Positions 1-7,802 of a DNA stretch of 27,241 nt are shown in pieces; the stretch's first letter is position 1; each line of letters opens with the position of its first letter. The stretch comes from Bacillota bacterium (lineage in GTDB: Bacteria > Bacillota > Clostridia > Clostridiales > Caloramatoraceae): the NCBI GenBank assembly GCA_023415335.1, contig JAEZLD010000173.1:1-27241 (forward strand), read 5' to 3'. The notes beneath the pieces are model-generated. The model was given only the letters and a program-made list of their open reading frames with translations, searched no databases and was not told where the DNA came from. The translations under genes were made by a program, and so were the position numbers.

Positions 1-9
1 AAAATAAAA

Positions 10-51
10 ACAGAGAAACAGGGATTTGTGGCTCTATCCCTGCTTCTCTGT
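10..51 (-). terminator. Intrinsic terminator of the ArsR-type gene
   Basis: Arms at 37-51 and 10-24 form a 15-bp stem (read on the minus strand, ACAGAGAAGCAGGGA pairs with TCCCTGTTTCTCTGT, with one G-U pair). A T-rich run (TTTTATTTT, complement of 1-9) follows immediately on the minus strand. It lies about 75 bp past the stop codon of the minus-strand regulator gene, so it most likely ends that transcript. Confidence 0.85.
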
Positions 52-124
52 TGTAATGTAAAATTCCTATGCTTGATTTTTGCAGATATAAGATGAACAA
101 GCACATATATTCCTTTTCAGAAGG

Positions 125-1174
125 TTATAGATCTATCTGAGAACTTAAAAATTTGAAAGCATTTTTAATGGTCTCCATATTTAAAGTATAAAATATTTTA
201 CGGTCTTTTCTTTCAAGTGTAACCAAATTACACATAGAGAGATAATTCATATGATGAGAAACTGTAGCAGTAGTAATACCTAAGTTATTGGCAATTTCCA
301 GGCCATAACATTTACTTTCTAATAGCATCTTAATAATTTCGAATCTGGTCCTGTCTGAGATATTTCGCAGTATTAAAAGATTTTTTTCAATTTCATCTTC
401 CCCAAAAAACTTCTTGACGGATTCCTCGTAATTTAGTCCAACTAGAAGATAGCATTTATTTTCTATTACATGATAGGCAAGTGTGTATGGACTAATAAAC
501 TCAGGACAAATATAAAGCTCATCTATTTCTAACAGGTTAACAGTATTATTATAGATTTTATTTAAATATTCAGTCCCCTGATTTTTTATCATGTCCTCAA
601 GATGATTTTTTGTTTTTTCTATATCCTTAGAATATCTTTCTGATATTTGTTTAAATACAGCTAAATGTGAGTTTAGTAATTCAACAAATTTTACTTTATA
701 TTCTTTAATATCATCAAGAAAGCAAAAAACATTCCATTTAGTACTATCACTAATATTGATGGTCTTTATTAACTTTAAAAACTCAATATTACTTTCCATT
801 ATCTTGCTTGCTTTCTCGCTGGAAATCCTAATATCCTTTTTCTCCAACAAATTATCAATAAACCGTTCTTTTATATTATTCTCTGTAAGAGCTGAGATAT
901 AGCTAATCATAGACTCTATTGATGAAAAATTGAACATTTCTTCATCCTTCAAAAAGCCCCACGAAATTGGTGCTTCTTCATTAAAATATAAATTAATATC
1001 TTCAATCCTATTTTCTGAGTTCTCCTTTAAAAAGTTAATTGGGTCATCTAATGTATTGTCGTACTGGAAACCATAGTTTTTCATTCTTCTTTTTATATAC
1101 TCTGGGTTCGAAATAATATATAGGCTAGTTATGAAATCATCTATTTGGCCTAAACAACAATAGGAAATCTTCAT
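125..1174 (-). CDS. ArsR-family winged-helix regulator with a long N-terminal domain
   Basis: The last 80 or so residues form an ArsR-type winged helix-turn-helix: LLILRNISDRTRFEIIKML, then LEIANNLGITTATVSHHMN as the recognition region, then a wing with RKDRKIFYTL. The first ~265 residues are not a domain I recognise; they are helical and charged, without an obvious metal-binding cysteine pattern, so this is probably a ligand- or protein-sensing ArsR rather than a metal sensor. I place the start at the ATG at 1174 (protein begins MKISYCCLG), because GGGAG lies 7 nt upstream of it on the minus strand; an in-frame ATG at 1195 lies upstream of that site. At 349 residues it is much longer than typical 100-residue ArsR proteins. 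It diverges from the sigma-54 activator gene, and a dyad covers both promoters, so it probably represses itself and that activator. The product class is secure; the ligand is unknown. Confidence 0.8.
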   Translation of the reverse strand: MKISYCCLGQIDDFITSLYIISNPEYIKRRMKNYGFQYDNTLDDPINFLKENSENRIEDINLYFNEEAPISWGFLKDEEMFNFSSIESMISYISALTENNIKERFIDNLLEKKDIRISSEKASKIMESNIEFLKLIKTINISDSTKWNVFCFLDDIKEYKVKFVELLNSHLAVFKQISERYSKDIEKTKNHLEDMIKNQGTEYLNKIYNNTVNLLEIDELYICPEFISPYTLAYHVIENKCYLLVGLNYEESVKKFFGEDEIEKNLLILRNISDRTRFEIIKMLLESKCYGLEIANNLGITTATVSHHMNYLSMCNLVTLERKDRKIFYTLNMETIKNAFKFLSSQIDL

Positions 1175-1207
1175 AAAATCACTCCCAATAATCATGAAAA
1201 ATTAGTA

Positions 1208-1251
1208 TTAGACATATATCTAAATCTAGTATATAATAGTACTGAGATTTA
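1208..1251. promoter_or_regulatory. Candidate ArsR operator dyads in the divergent promoter region
   Basis: Two inverted repeats lie here. TTAGA-N6-TCTAA (1208-1223) covers the plus-strand -35 element. TAAATCT (1221-1227) and AGATTTA (1245-1251), extended by AGTA/TACT, bracket both -10 elements. Winged-helix ArsR proteins bind AT-rich dyads of about this size. Assignment to the neighbouring ArsR protein is an inference from position. Confidence 0.5.
1209..1237 (+). promoter_or_regulatory. Sigma-A-type promoter of the sigma-54 activator gene
   Basis: TAGACA (1209-1214) and a consensus TATAAT (1232-1237) are separated by 17 bp. The start codon of the activator is about 60 bp further on. The activator gene itself therefore appears to be read by the housekeeping polymerase. 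Confidence 0.7.
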
Positions 1252-1256
1252 GTCAA
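1228..1256 (-). promoter_or_regulatory. Sigma-A-type promoter of the ArsR-type gene
   Basis: On the minus strand TTGACT (complement of 1251-1256) and TATACT (complement of 1228-1233) are separated by exactly 17 bp. The -10 element overlaps the -10 element of the opposing promoter by two bases, so the two promoters cannot easily be occupied together. Confidence 0.65.
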
Positions 1257-1298
1257 TATTAATAGATTAATTAAATATATCATGGGGTGATTTAGGTT

Positions 1299-2615
1299 AT
1301 GGAAAATCTAAAAAGCTTTCAGAATGTAGTATCTATAAAAAAGAATAAATGCCGTGAAACCAGAGATATTAGTAAACTGGTAAAAGTAGAAGATACTATA
1401 GCTGCAGGTATGGAGTTTTTTAGCTTATCAGAAAAACAGAGAAGGAATATTGTAGAGAATTTTGATAACTTTATGCAGCTATTAGATGGGCTTTCAGAGA
1501 TGACTGAAGCCAAGGATAGGAAGGAACTTGAAGTATATGAGTATTCTGGAATCAAAGATTTATCAACTGAAACAGAATATCAGACACAGAAGAATTCCAT
1601 GAATAGAGACCGATCTGAAGATGATAATATTTCAATGCTAAAATTACCGACTGATAAAAGCATATTAGAAAATCCTATTACAAGTAAAATCCTTGGGAGG
1701 TCTCATAAGATTATTTCGGTAAAAAGAGAAGTAATAAAGATAGCTCCGTCTAATTCAACAGTATTAATCAGAGGAGAGAGTGGAACAGGGAAGGAGCTTG
1801 TAGCAAGGGCTATACATATGGGAAGTCCTAGAGCAGAAAAGCCATTTGTAGCTATAAACTGTGCTGCTATTCCGGAGAACCTCCTTGAAAGTGAACTGTT
1901 TGGGTATGAAAAGGGTGCATTTACAGGTGCAGACTCAAAGGGAAGGATTGGAAAGGTAGAGATAGCAAATGGAGGGACACTTTTTCTTGATGAAATTGGT
2001 GATATGCCAATTAGTTTACAGGCCAAGCTACTTAGAGTTTTACAGGATAGAGAGATATATAAAATCGGACAGAACAATTCTATCCCAGTTAATATAAGAG
2101 TTATAGCAGCTACAAATAAAAATCTCGAGGAGCTGATATTAGAGAAGACCTTTAGAGAAGACTTATACTATAGGTTAAATGTTATACCAATTAATATTCC
2201 GCCCTTGAGAGAGAGAAGATCAGATATTAGTTTATTAGCTTCCTTTTTTATTGATAAGTATTCAAAAATTTTAGGTAAAACTGTTATGAAGATTGAAAAT
2301 GGAATCTTTGAGTACCTGGAGAATTATAAATGGCCTGGCAATGTAAGGGAGCTGGAAAACACAATAGAGTACATGATTAATATGATAGATGATAACGGAG
2401 TATTAGACCACAATTGGATTCCTGCAAAGATAAAAGGGGGAGTGACAAATTGTGAAGTTGGAGAAATACCAATTGATGAAATGGAAAAAGCAATGATAGA
2501 ACGGGCATTGTTGGTTTATGGAAATAGTTTTATGGCAAAAAAAGAAATAGCTTCAAAATTAGGTATAGGTATTGCAACATTGTACAGAAAGATTAAAAAA
2601 TATGATTTAGAATAA
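1299..2615 (+). CDS. Sigma-54-dependent transcriptional activator (AAA+ enhancer-binding protein)
   Basis: Three parts are visible. Residues 1-125 are a variable region with no recognisable PAS, GAF or receiver domain. Residues ~126-365 are the AAA+ domain, with Walker A GESGTGKE (159-166), the sigma-54 contact loop GAFTGA (206-211), Walker B FLDEIGD (229-235), the FREDLYYRLNV region (286-295) and WPGNVRELEN (345-354). Residues ~410-436 are a Fis-type helix-turn-helix (EIASKLGIGIATLYRKI). An intact GAFTGA loop means it should be able to open sigma-54 promoter complexes. GGGGTGA lies 8 nt before the ATG. Immediately downstream are two palindromic candidate enhancer sites and a -24/-12 promoter before the racemase gene, so it very likely switches on the operon starting at 2874. 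The signal it senses is unknown; control may come mostly through the divergent ArsR protein. Confidence 0.93.
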   Translation: MENLKSFQNVVSIKKNKCRETRDISKLVKVEDTIAAGMEFFSLSEKQRRNIVENFDNFMQLLDGLSEMTEAKDRKELEVYEYSGIKDLSTETEYQTQKNSMNRDRSEDDNISMLKLPTDKSILENPITSKILGRSHKIISVKREVIKIAPSNSTVLIRGESGTGKELVARAIHMGSPRAEKPFVAINCAAIPENLLESELFGYEKGAFTGADSKGRIGKVEIANGGTLFLDEIGDMPISLQAKLLRVLQDREIYKIGQNNSIPVNIRVIAATNKNLEELILEKTFREDLYYRLNVIPINIPPLRERRSDISLLASFFIDKYSKILGKTVMKIENGIFEYLENYKWPGNVRELENTIEYMINMIDDNGVLDHNWIPAKIKGGVTNCEVGEIPIDEMEKAMIERALLVYGNSFMAKKEIASKLGIGIATLYRKIKKYDLE

Positions 2616-2631
2616 TGGGATTCATAATAAA

Positions 2632-2677
2632 TGGTTATTAACGTGATAAAACTTATCACAATGATAACCACTTTTTT
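2632..2677 (+). terminator. Terminator of the activator gene, carrying an enhancer-like palindrome
   Basis: Nested stems TGGTTAT (2632-2638) with ATAACCA (2664-2670), and GTGATAA (2643-2649) with TTATCAC (2653-2659), are followed by CTTTTTT. The structure starts 17 bp after the stop codon. The right half contains the first copy of the TTATCA-CAA-TGATAA element (2653-2667). Confidence 0.75.
2653..2667. promoter_or_regulatory. Candidate upstream activator site 1
   Basis: TTATCA-CAA-TGATAA is a 15-bp palindrome with a 3-bp centre. Its core is identical to the second copy 66 bp downstream. It lies about 142 bp upstream of the predicted sigma-54 start, a typical distance for an enhancer-binding protein site. 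It sits inside the preceding gene's terminator. Confidence 0.65.
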
Positions 2678-2714
2678 ATTTAAAACTCCTGATTTTACGA
2701 TAACATTATTATTT

Positions 2715-2737
2715 TAACTTATCACAATGATAAGTTA
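2715..2737. promoter_or_regulatory. Candidate upstream activator site 2
   Basis: TAACTTATCA (2715-2724), CAA, TGATAAGTTA (2728-2737) is a perfect 10-bp-arm palindrome with a 3-bp centre. The core is the same as in site 1. Its centre is about 76 bp upstream of the predicted transcription start. A repeated palindrome directly upstream of a -24/-12 promoter is the standard layout for dimeric Fis-type enhancer-binding proteins. Confidence 0.75.
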
Positions 2738-2774
2738 GGTCTTGGCTAAATGCCTTAGAAATCTCAAAATCCAT

Positions 2775-2791
2775 TTGGCATGATTATTGCA
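2775..2791 (+). promoter_or_regulatory. Sigma-54 (-24/-12) promoter of the peptide-catabolism operon
   Basis: TTGGCAT (2775-2781), five bases, then TTGCA (2787-2791) match the sigma-54 consensus TGGCAC-N5-TTGCW with one deviation in the -24 block. The invariant GG (2777-2778) and GC (2789-2790) have the required spacing of 10 bp between them. The predicted start is near 2802, giving a leader of about 70 nt before the racemase ATG. Confidence 0.88.
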
Positions 2792-2873
2792 AGAATATTT
2801 ATATAACATTTGTTTTCAGGAAATTGTTTAATTATTTATGTTATTTCCTTGACTTGAGAAATGGGGTGAATTT

Positions 2874-4226
2874 ATGAAGAAAAATATTAAATTGTGTAAT
2901 GACGTTGTTGCAGAAGATAAGAAGGTGGTTTCAAAGGCATCTCGTATGTACTATTATCCCCTTGTTATAAAAAAAGGGAATGGAGCACTGATAGAGGATA
3001 TTGACGGGAACGAGTATATTGATTTATTAAGCAGTGCGGCAGCCCTTAATACAGGGCATTCTCATCCGAGGATTGTTAAGGCAATAAAGGAACAGGCTGA
3101 TAGCTTCATTCATTATACTACCGGCTATACATATAATGAATTTCAAGTACAGCTTGCAACCAGACTAGCTGAGATAACCCCAGGGAGCTTTAGAAAAAAA
3201 GTTTTATTTGGATTATCTGGCTCTGATGCAAATGATGGAGCTATAAAGCTGGCAAGAGCATACTCTGGAAAAACTAACATAATATCGTTTGTTGGCTCCT
3301 ATCATGGTTCCACATATGGTTCCCTTTCCCTAAGTGCTATAAGCATAAATATGCGAAGGAAGATAGGACCTTTTCTTCCAGGGATACATCATATGCCCTA
3401 TCCATATTGCAGAAGATGTGTTTTTGGCAAAAATGAAGAAAGCTGCAGTCTAGAGTGCTTAGATTCTATTAAAAGAGCCTTTAACAGCTACCTTCCCGCG
3501 GATGATGTTGCTGGAGTAATTATAGAACCCATTGCAGGGGACTTTGGACTAATAGTTCCCCCCAGAAAATACATGGAAGAACTTTACAAAATGTGCAGGG
3601 ACAAAGGAATTCTTTTTATAAGCGAAGAGGTTCAGCAGGGCTTTGGGCGAACAGGGAAATGGTTTGCAATTGAGAACTTCAATATTACACCTGACATAAT
3701 TGTCATGGGGAAATCTATTGCAGCAGGGATGCCTCTAAGTGCTTTGGTTGCCAGGGAAGAAATAATGGATTCACTTCAATCTCCAGCCCATGCATTCACA
3801 ATGGAAGGTAATCCTATATGCTGCAGAGCAGCTATTGAAAATATTGAAGTAATAAAAGATGAACATCTGATGGAAAAAGCAGTTAAACTGGGTGACCATG
3901 TAATTAAACGTTTTAAAGAAATGGCAGAGAAATATGAAATTATTGGAGATGTAAGAGGTATAGGACTTTCAATTGGAGTTGAGCTTGTTAAAAATAAAGA
4001 AACCAATGAAAAACATCGTGAGGCAGCGGTAAAAATATGCTACAGGTGCTATGAAAAGGGGGTAATACTGATATTTATTGCAGATAGTGTACTTAGGATA
4101 CAGCCTCCACTTGTTATAACGAAGGAGCAATTAGATAAGGCTATAGATACTATTGATGAAAGTATAAGGGAATACATAAATGGAGAAATACCAGATGATG
4201 TGTTAAAAGCTGTTCAGGGATGGTAG
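2874..4226 (+). CDS. PLP-dependent amino-acid racemase, isoleucine 2-epimerase-like (class III aminotransferase fold)
   Basis: Fold-type I PLP enzyme of the class III aminotransferase family: SGSDAND (115-121) and SYHGSTYGS (142-150) for cofactor binding, and Schiff-base Lys280 in VMGKSIAAG. At 450 residues the length fits. The pattern around MRRKIGPFLPG, SPAHAFT and the C-terminal LRIQPPLVIT...QGW recalls isoleucine 2-epimerase of Lactobacillus buchneri more than GABA or ornithine aminotransferases. The motif EPIAGDFG has Asp223 where aminotransferases usually have Glu; racemases of this fold have Asp there. Glu251 (SEEVQQG) replaces the usual pyridine-nitrogen Asp. A CRRC...C...C insertion (179-195) is also present. 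GGGGTGA precedes the ATG by 8 nt. As the first gene of a sigma-54 operon for peptide uptake it probably interconverts D- and L-forms of released amino acids. An aminotransferase activity is the main alternative. Confidence 0.8.
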   Translation: MKKNIKLCNDVVAEDKKVVSKASRMYYYPLVIKKGNGALIEDIDGNEYIDLLSSAAALNTGHSHPRIVKAIKEQADSFIHYTTGYTYNEFQVQLATRLAEITPGSFRKKVLFGLSGSDANDGAIKLARAYSGKTNIISFVGSYHGSTYGSLSLSAISINMRRKIGPFLPGIHHMPYPYCRRCVFGKNEESCSLECLDSIKRAFNSYLPADDVAGVIIEPIAGDFGLIVPPRKYMEELYKMCRDKGILFISEEVQQGFGRTGKWFAIENFNITPDIIVMGKSIAAGMPLSALVAREEIMDSLQSPAHAFTMEGNPICCRAAIENIEVIKDEHLMEKAVKLGDHVIKRFKEMAEKYEIIGDVRGIGLSIGVELVKNKETNEKHREAAVKICYRCYEKGVILIFIADSVLRIQPPLVITKEQLDKAIDTIDESIREYINGEIPDDVLKAVQGW

Positions 4227-4331
4227 GATTATAAGCCTCATATACCAAAATTAAAATACACTAAATATTATTAAGGAGGGTAGGAACAGTTTAAGCTTTG
4301 TAAAAACCTTATATTTTAAAGGGGGATTAAT

Positions 4332-5924
4332 ATGAATTTAAAAAAAGGCCTAATGGTATTAATTATGTCAATCGTTTTTATGACATCAATGTTTTCAGGT
4401 TGTAGTAATGAGAAAAATACAGATAAGTCAGTAAATAATAAGGAATTGGTAATCGCTGTTGCACAGGAGACCTTATCTACAGATGTACAGCAAAGTCCGT
4501 CAAATGATATCGTTGCATATATGATGTATGAGCCGTTAATAAGATATGGACTCGATGGAAGCACTCTTGTACCAGGTGCAGCAGAGTCATTTGAAATATC
4601 AAGTGATGGACTGAATATTACATTTAAATTGCATAAGGATGCTGTTTTTAGTAACGGAGATCCATTAAACTCAGAGGCAGTTAAGTCATCCTTTGAGAGG
4701 TTTAAGGCCATATCCGGATATGCAGATTTCATATCACCAATTGATAAAATAGAAACACCAGACGCACAAACAGTTGTATTCAAGTGTTCAAAACAGCCTG
4801 GATATATGCTTCCAGCACTGGCAAGAGCTATTGGAGGTATTATTAACACCTCTGCTGCAGAAAAGGCAGGAAAAGAAGAATTTAATAAAAATGCTATTAC
4901 ATATGGACCAATGTATGTGAAGGAATGGGTGAAGGGCTCATATGTTACTCTATCAAAAAATGAGAACTTCAAAACAACAAATCCGAGCTTTAAAAATAAG
5001 GGCGCACTTAATATAGATACTCTTAAAATAAGATTTATACCTAATAATTTTACTAGAGTTAGCGAACTTATCTCCGGAAATGTTGATGTATTAATGGATG
5101 TGCCTGCTGAGAGTCTGGAGTCACTTAAAAGTAATAATAATATACAGGTTTTTGAAGGTAAATCCAATGCAATTCAATTTATTGAAATGAATGTATTAAA
5201 AAAGCCATTAAATGATTTAAAGGTTAGGACAGCTCTTGCTTTAGCTATAAACAGGGATGAATTGAAAACTGCATTAAATGGAACTATTGAGCCAGTATAT
5301 GGTCCACAAGCTCCAACATGGATTGCATATAATAGTGAAGCAGAAGAGCAATTTAAAAAGGATTATGCACATAACCTTGAGAAAGCCAAAACGCTTCTCG
5401 CTGAGGCTGGATATAAGGACAGCAATAACGATGGAATAGTTGAGAAGGATGGGGCACCTCTTAATTTAACACTAATACTTCCAGCTGGTTCTCCTGATTT
5501 AAAAACTATAGGACCTGTTATTCAGTCACAATTTAAGAATGCCGGAATAGGACTTGAGTTAAAAGAACTGGATTGGGGAGGAATATCCCAGGAGGTTCAG
5601 TCAGGAAACTATGACATGTTTGTAAACGGATCGTCTTGGCTGGATTCCCATATGCTTTGGTATGACTATTATGGAAATGCGCGGTTAAAGGATAGTGGCA
5701 TTGGTCAGGAACTAGACAAGCTTTTAGACGAAGCAAAGTATATGACAGATTTAAATGAGAGAACAGAAACCTATGGAGAAGCTTGTGAGCTAATAATGAG
5801 TTACCTTCCAAACATTAGTCTATATACACCTAAATCATATATGGCTGCAAGAAAAAATATAAAAAATATCACATTAAACAAAGACGGAATGATATATGGC
5901 ATAAATGATGTTGTAAAGGAATAG
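4332..5924 (+). CDS. Peptide ABC transporter substrate-binding lipoprotein (SBP family 5)
   Basis: The N-terminus has two lysines, a hydrophobic stretch and the lipobox FSGC with Cys24 as the predicted lipidated residue, so the protein should be tethered outside the membrane. The rest is a full-length family 5 (DppA/OppA/NikA type) binding protein of 530 residues, with typical segments such as YEPLIRYGLDGSTLVPGAAESFE near residue 70, FKLHKDAVFSNGDPLNSEAV near 105 and VRTALALAINRDELK near 300. GGGGG lies 7 nt before the ATG. It starts the transporter part of the operon (binding protein, two permeases, two ATPases), and a stable hairpin follows it, as is common for highly expressed binding proteins. 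The ligand cannot be read from the sequence; the neighbours argue for a peptide rather than nickel. Confidence 0.93.
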   Translation: MNLKKGLMVLIMSIVFMTSMFSGCSNEKNTDKSVNNKELVIAVAQETLSTDVQQSPSNDIVAYMMYEPLIRYGLDGSTLVPGAAESFEISSDGLNITFKLHKDAVFSNGDPLNSEAVKSSFERFKAISGYADFISPIDKIETPDAQTVVFKCSKQPGYMLPALARAIGGIINTSAAEKAGKEEFNKNAITYGPMYVKEWVKGSYVTLSKNENFKTTNPSFKNKGALNIDTLKIRFIPNNFTRVSELISGNVDVLMDVPAESLESLKSNNNIQVFEGKSNAIQFIEMNVLKKPLNDLKVRTALALAINRDELKTALNGTIEPVYGPQAPTWIAYNSEAEEQFKKDYAHNLEKAKTLLAEAGYKDSNNDGIVEKDGAPLNLTLILPAGSPDLKTIGPVIQSQFKNAGIGLELKELDWGGISQEVQSGNYDMFVNGSSWLDSHMLWYDYYGNARLKDSGIGQELDKLLDEAKYMTDLNERTETYGEACELIMSYLPNISLYTPKSYMAARKNIKNITLNKDGMIYGINDVVKE

Positions 5925-5941
5925 AAAATAAATTTTTACTG

Positions 5942-5975
5942 GGTGGTATACAGTCTTGTAATACTGTGTACCACC
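5942..5975 (+). promoter_or_regulatory. Intercistronic hairpin after the binding-protein gene
   Basis: GGTGGTATACAGT (5942-5954) and ACTGTGTACCACC (5963-5975) form a 13-bp stem with one G-U pair and an 8-nt loop. No U-tract follows directly (CTCAAGTG). It more likely stabilises the 3' end of the binding-protein message, or causes partial termination, than ends the operon. Confidence 0.75.
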
Positions 5976-6022
5976 TCAAGTGTGGTAAATTTTCTATTCA
6001 TCTTTTATAGGGAGTGAATGCA

Positions 6023-6961
6023 ATGCTTGAGTATACATTAAGAAAATTAGGACAAGGAATAGTTATTGTAATATTGTCTACGGTAATACTCTTTTCTTTA
6101 ATGCAGCTGATGCCTGGAGACCCAATATCCATGATATCAGACCCGTTAATACCTGATTCGAAAAAACAGGAGATGAGAGTTGAGTGGGGACTAGACAAGC
6201 CTGCACCTGTAAGGTATTTATACTGGGTTAAAAATGTATTAAAAGGGGACCTTGGAACATCTATTGTACATAAGGAACCGGTTATGAGGGTAATAATGGA
6301 TAGACTTCCATATACACTTCTATTGATGATACCATCAACCATAATACATTATCTTATATCCGTACCAATTGGATTAATTGCCGCATATAAAAAGAATTCT
6401 ATTATGGATAAAACGATTGTTGTGTCAGCACTTATTCTTTGGTCAATACCGGGATTTTTCCTTGGAATCCTATTGATAAAGTTCATAAGTGTTGATTTGG
6501 CTCTATTACCCATATCCGGATATGATGGTGTTAAATCATTAGTATTGCCTATAACTGCACTTGTATTGCCTGGATTTGCTTCTACACTCAGAATAGTACG
6601 TTCAGAAGTACTTGAAGTTACAAGATCCAGATTTGTTGATACAGCCTATGCTAAGGGTTTAAATACTAGGCAGGTTCTTTTCGGACATATATTGAGAAAT
6701 GCACTTATTCCAACTACTGTCCAATTTTTTCTTTCTATTCCTGGTTTGATTGGAGGGGCAATTATTATTGAAAACATATTTGCTATACCGGGAATGGGGA
6801 ACTTGATCTTTGGAGCTATTGCTGGGCATGATTATCCTATCGTTCAGGGTTTTTTTCTTATAACTGCGATATTAACGGTGGTCTCCAATACTATGGGAGA
6901 TGTTGTTGCAGCTTTGCTTAATCCACGAATTAAACTTGCTATGAAAGGTGAGAAGAAATGA
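6023..6961 (+). CDS. Peptide ABC transporter permease, DppB/OppB type
   Basis: Integral membrane permease of the binding-protein-dependent transport family, 313 residues. The first membrane helix is near residues 10-32 (IVIVILSTVILFSLMQLMPG), followed by MPGDP, characteristic of the B subunit. The EAA-type loop that docks the ATPase is visible as DTAYAKGLNTRQVLFGHILRNA. I use the ATG at 6023, which has GGGAG 8 nt upstream; the in-frame GTG at 6014 overlaps that site itself and is unlikely to be used. The 3' end overlaps the next permease gene by 4 bp (ATGA), implying translational coupling and a heterodimeric channel. Confidence 0.93.
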   Translation: MLEYTLRKLGQGIVIVILSTVILFSLMQLMPGDPISMISDPLIPDSKKQEMRVEWGLDKPAPVRYLYWVKNVLKGDLGTSIVHKEPVMRVIMDRLPYTLLLMIPSTIIHYLISVPIGLIAAYKKNSIMDKTIVVSALILWSIPGFFLGILLIKFISVDLALLPISGYDGVKSLVLPITALVLPGFASTLRIVRSEVLEVTRSRFVDTAYAKGLNTRQVLFGHILRNALIPTTVQFFLSIPGLIGGAIIIENIFAIPGMGNLIFGAIAGHDYPIVQGFFLITAILTVVSNTMGDVVAALLNPRIKLAMKGEKK

Positions 6962-7791
6962 GTATGAACTCACTAAAATACGCATTAAAAAATAAAACCT
7001 TTATAATTGGAGCAATAATGGTAATAACTGTTGTTTTTATTGCTGTATTTGCAGATGTTATAGCCCCATATTCATATGAAGAATTAAATGTGGCAAATAT
7101 CTTAAAAGCTCCCAGTGCAAAACATATTTTTGGAACAGATCATATAGGTAGAGATATATTCAGCAGGGTTGTATATGGATCAAGAATTGCACTAAAGGTT
7201 GCCATAATAGCAGTTACAATTCAATCTGTAATAGGAATAGGACTTGGGCTATTAGCTGGGTATAAAGGTGAAAGCATTAATAAAATAATAAATTTTATTA
7301 CATATTTAACACTATCACTTCCTGGGATAGTACTGGCAATGGCAATAATTGCAGTAATTGGACCAAGCCTAAATAGTGTAATTATAGCACTATCACTTGT
7401 AAACTGGGCAGCTCTGTCAAGAGTAGTAAGTATAAAAACCATGGCAGTAAAGGACATGCCTTATATAGAGGCAGCAAGAGCCTTTGGAGAAAGTGATCTA
7501 AGTATTGTTTTAAGATATATCCTCCCTAACATCTCCTCAGTAATAATTGTACTAGTATCAATGTCATTACCAGCTGCCATAAGTATCACAACAGGATTGA
7601 GCTTTTTAGGGATGGGATCACAGCCACCTTCGCCGGATTGGGGAGCTATGATTTCCGAGGGTATTAATTATATAGTAGCAGCTCCCTGGGTACCTATCGT
7701 TCCAGGGTTTGCGCTTGCATATACAGTATTAGGCTTTAACCTTTTAGGTGAAGGATTAAGAGATTTACTTGATCCAACACTTAAGGTTTAG
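6958..7791 (+). CDS. Peptide ABC transporter permease, DppC/OppC type
   Basis: Second channel subunit, 277 residues. The N-terminal helix (FIIGAIMVITVVFIAVFADVI) is followed by the conserved C-subunit signature FGTDHIGRDIFSRVVYGSRI near residue 60. The EAA loop is EAARAFGESDLSIVLRYILPN near residue 170, and PPSPDWGAMI near the C-terminus is typical of DppC. The ATG overlaps the stop region of the upstream permease by 4 bp. An ATPase gene follows after 11 bp. Confidence 0.93.
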   Translation: MSMNSLKYALKNKTFIIGAIMVITVVFIAVFADVIAPYSYEELNVANILKAPSAKHIFGTDHIGRDIFSRVVYGSRIALKVAIIAVTIQSVIGIGLGLLAGYKGESINKIINFITYLTLSLPGIVLAMAIIAVIGPSLNSVIIALSLVNWAALSRVVSIKTMAVKDMPYIEAARAFGESDLSIVLRYILPNISSVIIVLVSMSLPAAISITTGLSFLGMGSQPPSPDWGAMISEGINYIVAAPWVPIVPGFALAYTVLGFNLLGEGLRDLLDPTLKV

Positions 7792-7802
7792 GAGGTTTCT
7801 AT

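Noticed and set aside
4271..4278. Strong AAGGAGGG motif between the racemase and binding-protein genes
   Set aside because: No start codon with a usable frame follows at a suitable distance; the only nearby TTG is followed at once by TAA.
4316..5167. 283-codon open frame on the minus strand opposite the binding-protein gene
   Set aside because: No ribosome-binding site, composition is a mirror of the plus-strand gene, and the plus strand encodes an unmistakable lipoprotein.
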